Assembly (NCBI GenBank): GCA_902805495.1
Contig: CADCTH010000156.1
Coordinates: 1 to 7,142 of the forward strand
Reading direction: 5' to 3'
Origin: an uncultured Actinomycetospora sp.
Lineage (GTDB): Bacteria > Actinomycetota > Actinomycetes > Mycobacteriales > Pseudonocardiaceae
Length of the DNA stretch: 7,142 nt
The translations under genes and the position numbers were made by a program. This document shows, in pieces, positions 1 to 5,069 of the stretch. The notes under the pieces are model-generated. The model saw only the letters and a list, made by a program, of their open reading frames with translations, ran no database searches and was not told where the DNA came from. Each line of letters starts with the position of its first letter. The stretch's first letter is position 1.

Positions 1-624
1 GCGGCGCCGGCGCTCGTTGTCCGCCAGCCCCCCGTCGTAGCGGTGACGGGCCTCCTGGGCCTCGGCCTCGGCGCGCTCGTCGAGCTCGCGGGCCTGGCGG
101 CGGGCCTCGTCGAGCGTGGCGCGCGCCTGCTCCTCGGCCTGCGCGACCGTGCGGCGGGCGCGCTCATCGGCGTCGGCGAGCGTGCCGCGCGCGCCCGCGT
201 CCGCGTCGGCCGTGGTGCGCCGCGCGTGCTCGTCGGCGGTGTCGCGGACGTGACGGGCGTACGCGTCGGCGTCGTCCCGCACGCGCTGCGCGGCCCCGGC
301 GGCCTCCTCGCGCATCGCCCGCGTCTCGTCCTGGGCGAGCCGCAGCATGCGCTGCAGCCGCTCGGAGAGGCCCTCCATGGTGTCCGGGGGCGCCGAGAGC
401 CGGTCGACCAGCGCGCGCAGGTCCTCGACGTGCGCGCGGTGGTGGTCGAGGGCACGCGCGAGCTCCGCGGCCTGGGCCACGGCGGCGTCACGGTCGGCCG
501 TGAGGATGCGCAGGTCGGCCTCGACGCGGTCGAGGTGCTCCTCGACCTGTCCGCGGTCGTAACCGCGCCGCACGACGTCGAAGCCGGTCCCCAGCGGCAA
601 CAGTTCGTGCTCGTCGGAGGGCAT
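1..624 (-). CDS. DivIVA-domain coiled-coil protein, 3' end beyond the window
   Basis: This is a partial gene; 208 codons are visible and the frame is still open at base 1. The N-terminus (residues about 8-40) carries the DivIVA-like signature: FDVVRRGYDRGQVEEHL at 15-31 followed by a leucine-rich helix. Residues about 85-208 are almost pure charged helix rich in Ala, Glu, Arg and Asp, with loose 11-residue periodicity (ADADERAR, AQAEEQAR, LDEARRQAR), typical of a long coiled coil. DivIVA-family proteins of actinomycetes are cytoplasmic scaffolds that mark poles or septa or organise the envelope; this member's own role is unknown. The start is uncertain. ATG at 624 is chosen because the family signature begins soon after it. 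In-frame GTG at 633 is possible, and GTG at 696 would overlap the ccr stop as GTGA. None has a clear Shine-Dalgarno sequence. It lies 68 bp downstream of ccr in the same direction, so it may be cotranscribed without a shared function. Confidence 0.8.
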   Translation of the reverse strand, partial: MPSDEHELLPLGTGFDVVRRGYDRGQVEEHLDRVEADLRILTADRDAAVAQAAELARALDHHRAHVEDLRALVDRLSAPPDTMEGLSERLQRMLRLAQDETRAMREEAAGAAQRVRDDADAYARHVRDTADEHARRTTADADAGARGTLADADERARRTVAQAEEQARATLDEARRQARELDERAEAEAQEARHRYDGGLADNERRRR

Positions 625-692
625 GCGCGTCACGGTACCGGCGCCGCCGGGGGCGCTCCACGGACGGGTGAGACCGATGTGCTCACTCGCCC

Positions 693-2024
693 TCACACAC
701 CACGGAAGCGGTTGATGGCCTCGAGGTGCTGCTCGCGCTTCTCGGTGTCGGTGACGCCGAGGCCCTCCTCGGGGGCCAGGGTGAGCACGCCGACCTTGCC
801 CTGGTGGCTGTTGTGGTGCACGTCGTTGGCGGCCTCGCCGGTCTCGTGCAGCGGGTAGACGCGCGAGACGGTCGGGTGGATCGCGCCCTGGGCGACCAGG
901 CGGTTGGCCAGGTACGCCTCCTTGTAGTTCGCGAAGTGCGACCCGATGATCCGCTTGAGGTTCATCCAGAGGTAGCGGTTGTCGTACTGGTGCATGAAGC
1001 CCGAGGTCGACGCGCAGGTCACGATCGTGCCGCCGCGCTTGGCGACGTAGACGCTGGCCCCGAAGGTCTCGCGGCCCGGGTGCTCGAACACGATGTCGGG
1101 GTCGTCGCCGCCGGTGAGCTCGCGGATCTTCTGGCCGAAGCGCTTCCACTCCCGCGGGTCCTGGGTCTCGGGGTCGGACCAGAACTTGTAGCCCTCGGCG
1201 GAGCGGTCGATGATCAGCTCGGCGCCCATCTTGCGGCAGATCTCCGCCTTCTCGGGGCTGGAGACCACGCACACCGGGGTGGCGCCGCCGTTGAGCGCGA
1301 ACTGGGTGGCGTAGGAGCCGAGGCCGCCCGAGGCGCCCCAGATGAGCACGACGTCGCCCTGGGTCATGTTGGCGCCGTTGCGGCTGACCAGCTGCCGGTA
1401 GGCCGTGGAGTTGACCAGGCCCGGGGAGGCGGCCTCCTCCCAGGTCAGGTGCGCCGGCTTGGGCATGAGCTGGTTGGTCTTGACGACGGCCAGCTCGGCG
1501 AGCCCGCCGAAGTTGGTCTCGAAGCCCCAGATGCGCTGCTCGGGGTCCATCATCGTGTCGTCGTGGCCGTCGGGGGCCTCGAGCTCCACCGACAGGCAGT
1601 GCGCGACCACCTTGTCGCCGGGCTGCCAGTTGTGCACGCCCTGGCCGGTGGAGAGCACGACGCCCGACAGGTCGGAGCCGACCACGTGGTAGGGCAGGTC
1701 GTGGCGCTTGGCCAGCGGCGAGGTCCGCCCGTAGCGCTTGAGGAAGCTGAACGTCGACACCGGCTCGAAGATCGAGGTCCAGACGGTGTTGTAGTTGATG
1801 GCGCTGGCCATCACCGCGACCAGGGCCTCACCGGGCGCGAGCTCCGGCGTCGGCACGTCGTCGAGGTGCAGCGACTTGCGGGTGTCCTTCTCCCGCGAGG
1901 CCATCCCCTCGAACATGTCGGCCTCGTCGGCGTGCACGGTGATGCCCTTGTACGACTCGGGGACCGAGAGACCGGCGAGGGCGGCGGGGTCGTCGGCGAG
2001 GATCGCGTCGCGGATGTCCTGCAC
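693..2024 (-). CDS. ccr: Crotonyl-CoA carboxylase/reductase
   Basis: The 443-residue enzyme catalyses NADPH-dependent reductive carboxylation of crotonyl-CoA to (2S)-ethylmalonyl-CoA, in the ethylmalonyl-CoA pathway or for polyketide extender supply. It is a zinc-free medium-chain reductase: an N-terminal GroES-like substrate half, then a Rossmann fold with the nucleotide loop WGASGGLGSYA at 229-239. Full length is near 445 residues, as usual. The four CO2-binding residues described in the Kitasatospora enzyme (Asn81, Phe170, Glu171, His365) all appear at a constant offset of two: Asn79, Phe168, Glu169 (in WGFETNFGG) and His363 (in GSHFANY). This supports a true carboxylase rather than a plain enoyl reductase. 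The GTG start at 2024 is preceded by GGAGG at a 7-nt spacing and opens the family-like N-terminus VQDIRDAI; the frame stays open far upstream, so longer starts are spurious. It sits 82 bp downstream of the epimerase gene, probably in one operon. Confidence 0.96.
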   Translation of the reverse strand: MQDIRDAILADDPAALAGLSVPESYKGITVHADEADMFEGMASREKDTRKSLHLDDVPTPELAPGEALVAVMASAINYNTVWTSIFEPVSTFSFLKRYGRTSPLAKRHDLPYHVVGSDLSGVVLSTGQGVHNWQPGDKVVAHCLSVELEAPDGHDDTMMDPEQRIWGFETNFGGLAELAVVKTNQLMPKPAHLTWEEAASPGLVNSTAYRQLVSRNGANMTQGDVVLIWGASGGLGSYATQFALNGGATPVCVVSSPEKAEICRKMGAELIIDRSAEGYKFWSDPETQDPREWKRFGQKIRELTGGDDPDIVFEHPGRETFGASVYVAKRGGTIVTCASTSGFMHQYDNRYLWMNLKRIIGSHFANYKEAYLANRLVAQGAIHPTVSRVYPLHETGEAANDVHHNSHQGKVGVLTLAPEEGLGVTDTEKREQHLEAINRFRGV

Positions 2025-2031
2025 GTTCTTG

Positions 2032-2036
2032 CCTCC
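2032..2036 (-). promoter_or_regulatory. Ribosome binding site of ccr
   Basis: On the minus strand GGAGG lies 7 nt before GTG at 2024. It fixes the ccr start, which matters because the reading frame continues open to about 3830 with no homology. Confidence 0.85.
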
Positions 2037-2106
2037 GGGTGTGGTGCGGTGGCGCGAGGCTACCGACGGGTAATGGCCACGGGGACCGGGATGGGTGTGG
2101 GGGCCG

Positions 2107-2580
2107 TTACTCGTGGGCGGCGGCGGGCTCGACGAGCTCGACCAGGACGCCGCCGGCGTCCTTGGGGTGGACGAAGTTGACGCGCGAGCCCGCGGTGCCG
2201 CGGCGCGGGGCGTCGTAGAGCATCCGCAGGCCCTTGGCGCGCAGGGCCTCGGCGCTCGCCTCGACGTCGGTGACGCGGTAGGCCACCTGCTGCAGGCCGG
2301 GGCCGTTGCGGTCGATGAACTTGGCGATGGTCGACGACTCGTCCAGCGGCGCGAGCAGCTGCACCGCGGGTCCCGCCGTGCCGTTCGGGTCGCCGGGGGC
2401 GTGCAGCATCGCCTCGCGCACGCCCTGCTCGTCGTTCGTCTCCTGGTGCGTGGCCACGAGCCCGAGGTTGTCCGCGTACCAGGTGATCGCGGCGTCGAGG
2501 TCGGGCACGGCGATGCCCACGTGGTCGATCGTGGTGATCCCGCTGGCGGCCAGGTCGTCGGAAGCCCCGTCGGATGCCAT
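2107..2580 (-). CDS. mce: Methylmalonyl-CoA (ethylmalonyl-CoA) epimerase
   Basis: This 157-residue protein of the vicinal-oxygen-chelate (glyoxalase-like) fold interconverts 2S and 2R methylmalonyl-CoA; homologues in the ethylmalonyl-CoA pathway also act on ethylmalonyl-CoA. Two VOC halves are visible: IDHVGIAVPDLDAAITWY at 18-35 and the second beginning near 95, ending in NFVHPKDAGGVLVELVEP at 135-152. Against the Propionibacterium shermanii enzyme, metal ligands His12, Gln65 and Glu141 correspond to His20, Gln74 and Glu148, and catalytic Glu48 to Glu56 (in EQGVREAM). The fourth ligand, His91 of the usual GLHH motif, is Gln98 here (GLQQVAYRV). The start at ATG 2580 is preferred over ATG 2598 because AAGGTG lies 6 nt before it. 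The gene precedes ccr and diverges from meaB. The substrate with ccr beside it could be ethylmalonyl-CoA as well as methylmalonyl-CoA. Confidence 0.93.
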   Translation of the reverse strand: MASDGASDDLAASGITTIDHVGIAVPDLDAAITWYADNLGLVATHQETNDEQGVREAMLHAPGDPNGTAGPAVQLLAPLDESSTIAKFIDRNGPGLQQVAYRVTDVEASAEALRAKGLRMLYDAPRRGTAGSRVNFVHPKDAGGVLVELVEPAAAHE

Positions 2581-2642
2581 GCCGGGCACCTTAACCATCT
2601 GAATCGCTCTGCCTGGGCAGTGACGGAGAGCACCATCGCCCG
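2581..2642. promoter_or_regulatory. Divergent epimerase/meaB control region with two compact palindromes
   Basis: The 62 bp between the divergent starts must contain promoters for both directions unless transcription comes from elsewhere. Two perfect short dyads stand out: CTGCC-TG-GGCAG at 2609-2620 and CCATCG-CC-CGATGG at 2633-2646, the second overlapping the meaB start codon. Neither matches an operator I can name. I could not pick convincing -35/-10 pairs. Short palindromes arise easily in GC-rich DNA, so a regulatory role is only inferred. Confidence 0.35.
2587..2592 (-). promoter_or_regulatory. Ribosome binding site of the epimerase gene
   Basis: AAGGTG on the minus strand lies 6 nt before ATG at 2580. 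It lies inside the coding sequence implied by the upstream ATG at 2598, which lacks a comparable site, so it argues for the shorter protein. Confidence 0.55.
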
Positions 2643-3626
2643 ATGGGTAGCGTGCCGGCCGTGGATCTGGACCGGCTGGTCGCCGACGCGCGCGAGGGCG
2701 TGCCCCGGGCCGTGGGGCGGTTGATCTCGCTGGTGGAGGACGGCAGTCCGCGCCTGCGCGAGCTGGCCGCCGCGCTGGCCCCGCACACCGGACGCGCCCG
2801 GGTGGTGGGCCTCACCGGCTCGCCCGGGGTGGGCAAGTCGACCACCACGTCCGCGCTGGTCACGGCCCTGCGCGCCGACGGGCGCCGCGTCGGCGTGCTC
2901 GCCGTCGACCCCAGCTCCCCCTTCTCCGGCGGCGCGCTGCTGGGCGACCGCGTGCGGATGGGCGAGCACGCCACCGACCCCGGGGTGTTCATCCGGTCGA
3001 TGGCCACGCGCGGGCACCTCGGCGGGCTCGCGGCGGCGACGCCCCAGGCGCTGCGGGTGCTCGACGCCGCCGGGTGTGACGTCGTCCTCGTCGAGACGGT
3101 CGGTGTGGGCCAGTCGGAGGTCGAGGTCGTCGCGCTGGCCGACACGACGGTGGTGCTCCTGGCCCCCGGCATGGGCGACGGCGTGCAGGCGGCGAAGGCC
3201 GGCATCCTCGAGGTGGCCGACGTCTTCGCGGTGAACAAGGCCGACCGCGACGGCGCGGACGCCACCGTGCGCGAGCTGCAGCACATGATGTCGCTCAACC
3301 GGCGCGAGGTGGGCGGGCCGTCGTGGCGCCCGCCGGTGGTGCGCACCGTCGCCTCCGCGGGCACCGGGATCGACGACCTCGTCACCGCCCTCGACGACCA
3401 CCGCGCCTGGATGGCCGACCACGACCGCCTCGGCGAAGGGCCCCGGCGCCGCGCCCGCGCCGAGATCGAGGCCATCGCGCTGGCCGATCTGCGCGCGCGC
3501 ATCCGCGAGCTGTCGGGCCGCCTGGGATCCGGATCGGCCCTGGGCGAGCTCGCCGGGCGGGTCGTCGCCGGCGAGCTGGACCCCTACGCCGCGGCGGACG
3601 AGGTCGTGTCGTCGGTGCGGGGCTGA
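2643..3626 (+). CDS. meaB: MeaB-type GTPase chaperone of B12-dependent acyl-CoA mutase
   Basis: This 327-residue P-loop GTPase belongs to the MeaB/ArgK (human MMAA) branch of the G3E class. Such proteins bind methylmalonyl-CoA mutase or relatives, gate delivery of adenosylcobalamin, and prevent or repair inactivation. Visible motifs: Walker A GSPGVGKS at 59-66; DPSSPFSGGALLGDR at 89-103 (switch I region); ETVGVGQSEVEV at 151-162 (switch II region); and NKAD at 198-201 for guanine recognition. The N-terminal helical arm (about 1-50) and C-terminal helical dimerisation arm (about 265-327) are both present, so the protein is full length. The start at ATG 2643 has only a distant GGAGAG (12 nt before); GTG at 2652 or 2661 are alternatives that would remove 3 or 6 residues. 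The client mutase is not in this window; next to ccr it could be ethylmalonyl-CoA mutase or methylmalonyl-CoA mutase. Confidence 0.95.
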   Translation: MGSVPAVDLDRLVADAREGVPRAVGRLISLVEDGSPRLRELAAALAPHTGRARVVGLTGSPGVGKSTTTSALVTALRADGRRVGVLAVDPSSPFSGGALLGDRVRMGEHATDPGVFIRSMATRGHLGGLAAATPQALRVLDAAGCDVVLVETVGVGQSEVEVVALADTTVVLLAPGMGDGVQAAKAGILEVADVFAVNKADRDGADATVRELQHMMSLNRREVGGPSWRPPVVRTVASAGTGIDDLVTALDDHRAWMADHDRLGEGPRRRARAEIEAIALADLRARIRELSGRLGSGSALGELAGRVVAGELDPYAAADEVVSSVRG

Positions 3627-3630
3627 GTCG

Positions 3631-4533
3631 TCACCGCAGCACCCCCGCGGCGGGCAGGGCCACCGCGAGCCAGGGGATGACGACGGCGACGGTCGGCACG
3701 ACGACGACGGCCGCGGCGGCGAGGTAGGTCCCGGTCGCGAGGGCCCGGCCGCCGCACCGGCGGGCGCGGACGCGCTCGAGGCGGGCGACGAGCTCGGTGG
3801 CGCCGGCCGGCACGAACGCCTCGAGCGCACCGGCCATGGCCTCGTCGGAGCAGCGGTGGCGGGCGGCGTCGTCGGCGAGCATCTCCAGCAGCAGCCCGAC
3901 GACGTCGCGGGCCTGGCGGCTGCGCACGAGCACGGGGAATGCCTGGTGGAGGGCGACGAAGCCCTCGCGGACGAGGTCGTGGCGGGCGTCGAGGTGGGCC
4001 TGCTCGTGGGCGAGGACGGCGCGCAGCTCGTCGTGGTCGAGCGTGTCGAGGGCGGCCTCGGTGATCACCACCCGCGGGGCGCGCCCGGGCACGCAGTAGG
4101 CGAACGGCACGGCCCCGTCGAGCACCCGCAGCACGGCGCGCGCTCCCGACGACCCGACGCGGGCGCTGCGCTCGGCGCGGTCGAGCAGGTCGACCATGTC
4201 GCGGTGGCGGGCCCGGCGCCGGCGCGTGCGCACGGCGAGCATGGCGAGCACCCCGAACAGCCGCAGAACGATCAGGCCGGCGAGCGTGGCGGCGACGACC
4301 ACGGCGACGACCATCGGCAGGCCCTCGCGGTCCTCGGGGTCGAGCGCGCGCAGCAGCTCCTCGGGGGCGGCGAGCGCGCTGCCCACGGCCGCGAGCACGG
4401 CGGCCACGGCGATCGCCTGCCACAGGACGATCGCGGCGCGCGGCACGCGCTGGGGCCAGCGGGCGCGCGCGAGCCCCGAGGGGACGGGGCCGGCCAGCGC
4501 GAGGGCCAGCACGGCCAGCCACACCGAGGCCAT
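3631..4533 (-). CDS. M56-family membrane metallopeptidase (BlaR-like, no sensor domain)
   Basis: This 300-residue integral membrane protein has hydrophobic segments near 1-20, 32-56, 73-101 and 266-298. Between the third and fourth lies the peptidase part: zinc motif HEQAH at 176-180 (His176, Glu177, His180) and EMLADDAA at 217-224, giving the third ligand (Glu217) of a gluzincin site. It belongs to MEROPS family M56, whose members BlaR1 and MecR1 signal to BlaI-family repressors and cause their cleavage. Unlike BlaR1 it ends right after the fourth membrane segment, so there is no extracellular penicillin-binding domain. That matches my memory of mycobacterial Rv1845c-type proteins. ATG 4533 is the earliest possible start because an in-frame TGA lies 6 nt upstream; the ribosome binding site is weak. 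It follows blaI by 32 bp, so the two are probably one transcript. The stop codon faces that of meaB across 4 bp. Confidence 0.9.
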   Translation of the reverse strand: MASVWLAVLALALAGPVPSGLARARWPQRVPRAAIVLWQAIAVAAVLAAVGSALAAPEELLRALDPEDREGLPMVVAVVVAATLAGLIVLRLFGVLAMLAVRTRRRRARHRDMVDLLDRAERSARVGSSGARAVLRVLDGAVPFAYCVPGRAPRVVITEAALDTLDHDELRAVLAHEQAHLDARHDLVREGFVALHQAFPVLVRSRQARDVVGLLLEMLADDAARHRCSDEAMAGALEAFVPAGATELVARLERVRARRCGGRALATGTYLAAAAVVVVPTVAVVIPWLAVALPAAGVLR

Positions 4534-4565
4534 GGTCGGTCAGTCTGGGCCCGGCGCGGCCGAGA

Positions 4566-4991
4566 TCACGACTCGGGGGGCGGGGCGTCGGCGTTCTCCG
4601 GGCCCGTGCGGGGCGCCGGCACCTCCTGGCGACCGTTCAGCAGCGCGGCCCGCAGGGCGGCCGCCTCCTCGGGGCCCACGCGGTCGACGAACGCGACCAG
4701 CGCCGCCGTGCGGTCCTCGCCGACGTCGCCGAGCGCGTCGAGCATCAGCTCCGCCGCCATCTGCTCGCGCGTGGCGGCCGCCGCGTAGCGGTACGCCTTG
4801 CCGTCGCGCTCCTGGCGGACCACGCCCTTCTTGGCCAGACGGCCCAGCACGGTCATCACCGTGGTGTACGCCAGCTCGCGTTCCAGCTGCTCGTGCACTT
4901 CCCGGACGGTCAGCGGGCCGGGAGCGGCCCACAGCCGCGCCATCACCGCGCGCTCCAGCTCACCCAAGGCCACGTGACGCAGTCTAGCCAA
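4566..4991 (-). CDS. blaI: BlaI/MecI/CopY-family transcriptional repressor
   Basis: This cytoplasmic repressor of 141 residues (TTG start) has an N-terminal winged helix: LGELERAVMARLW near 9-21, TVREVHEQL near 28-36, and the recognition-helix region AYTTVMTVLGRLAKKG near 41-56. A C-terminal helical dimerisation part follows (about 75-120), then a Pro/Glu-rich tail. BlaI-family dimers bind dyads and are released when an M56 partner triggers their cleavage. I chose TTG at 4991 because it gives MARLRHVALGELERAV, close to the MAKLTRLGDLERAV start I recall for mycobacterial BlaI (Rv1846c), and because AAGGGGA stands just before it. GTG at 4973 (135 residues) is the alternative but has no ribosome binding site. 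It is divergent from cydA with two operator-like dyads between, so regulation of both itself and cydAB is inferred. The M56 gene follows. The symbol denotes the family; a role in beta-lactam resistance is not implied. Confidence 0.92.
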   Translation of the reverse strand: MARLRHVALGELERAVMARLWAAPGPLTVREVHEQLERELAYTTVMTVLGRLAKKGVVRQERDGKAYRYAAAATREQMAAELMLDALGDVGEDRTAALVAFVDRVGPEEAAALRAALLNGRQEVPAPRTGPENADAPPPES

Positions 4992-4994
4992 GGT

Positions 4995-5001
4995 TCCCCT
5001 T
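4995..5001 (-). promoter_or_regulatory. Ribosome binding site supporting the TTG start of blaI
   Basis: AAGGGGA on the minus strand ends 3 nt before TTG at 4991 (AGGGG to TTG is 4 nt). The spacing is short, but no such element precedes the alternative GTG at 4973. Confidence 0.5.
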
Positions 5002-5027
5002 GCCAACGCAAGCCGTCGTACTACGCT
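5000..5027 (+). promoter_or_regulatory. Candidate cydA promoter
   Basis: TTGCCA at 5000-5005 and TACGCT at 5022-5027, separated by 16 bp, resemble an actinobacterial housekeeping promoter (TTGnnn, TAnnnT). Transcription would begin near 5034, leaving a leader of about 35 nt that ends in the cydA ribosome binding site. The -10 element lies inside the first operator-like dyad, and the second dyad covers the start of the transcript, the usual layout for repression. This is read by eye only. I could not locate a convincing promoter for blaI on the other strand. Confidence 0.42.
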
Positions 5028-5035
5028 TGGTCGTA
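5019..5035. promoter_or_regulatory. BlaI-type operator candidate, site 1
   Basis: TACTAC-GCTTG-GTCGTA is a 17-bp dyad with 6-bp arms, five of six positions matching, around a 5-bp spacer. It covers the -10 element of the candidate cydA promoter. It has the same 6-5-6 design as the neighbouring site, and the centres are 19 bp apart, about two helical turns. Binding by the adjacent BlaI-family protein is inferred from the divergent layout and from dyads bound by this family. Confidence 0.6.
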
Positions 5036-5037
5036 GA

Positions 5038-5054
5038 TACGACGTCGTGTCGTA
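5038..5054. promoter_or_regulatory. BlaI-type operator candidate, site 2
   Basis: TACGAC-GTCGT-GTCGTA is a 17-bp dyad with perfect 6-bp arms, starting 2 bp after site 1 and ending 3 bp before the cydA ribosome binding site. The half-site GTCGTA occurs three times in this gap (5015, 5030, 5049), and its complement TACGAC once (5038). This density in a 78-bp non-coding gap is the main evidence for a repressor target. Confidence 0.65.
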
Positions 5055-5069
5055 GGTAGGAGGTCGACG

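Noticed and set aside
666..688. Hairpin GTGAG/CTCAC after the ccr stop as a terminator
   Set aside because: On the ccr strand the stem is only 5 bp before a mismatch, the loop is 9 nt and no U-run follows.
726..2180. A 484-codon plus-strand frame opposite ccr
   Set aside because: It is antisense to a fully conserved enzyme, its composition is dominated by Ala, Gly, Val and Arg, and no domain is recognisable. It is a GC-bias shadow.
3600..3660. Terminator between the convergent meaB and M56 stops
   Set aside because: Only 4 bp separate the stops, and I saw no strong stem followed by a T-run in either direction.
693..3830. A minus-strand open frame of over 1000 codons spanning ccr and far upstream
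   Set aside because: Only the part from 2024 downward is protein-like. The rest is the out-of-frame complement of meaB and the epimerase in GC-rich DNA, and the strong GGAGG before GTG 2024 marks the true start.
3584..4788. Long Arg/Pro/Ala-rich frames on both strands over the M56 gene (including 3584-4522 minus and 3856-4788 plus)
   Set aside because: The M56 frame has the zinc motif and membrane segments; the others are low-complexity shadows.
4992..5069. Rex or CRP operator upstream of cydA
   Set aside because: I saw no TTGTGA-N-TCACAA-like dyad; the only strong dyads are the GTCGTA type.
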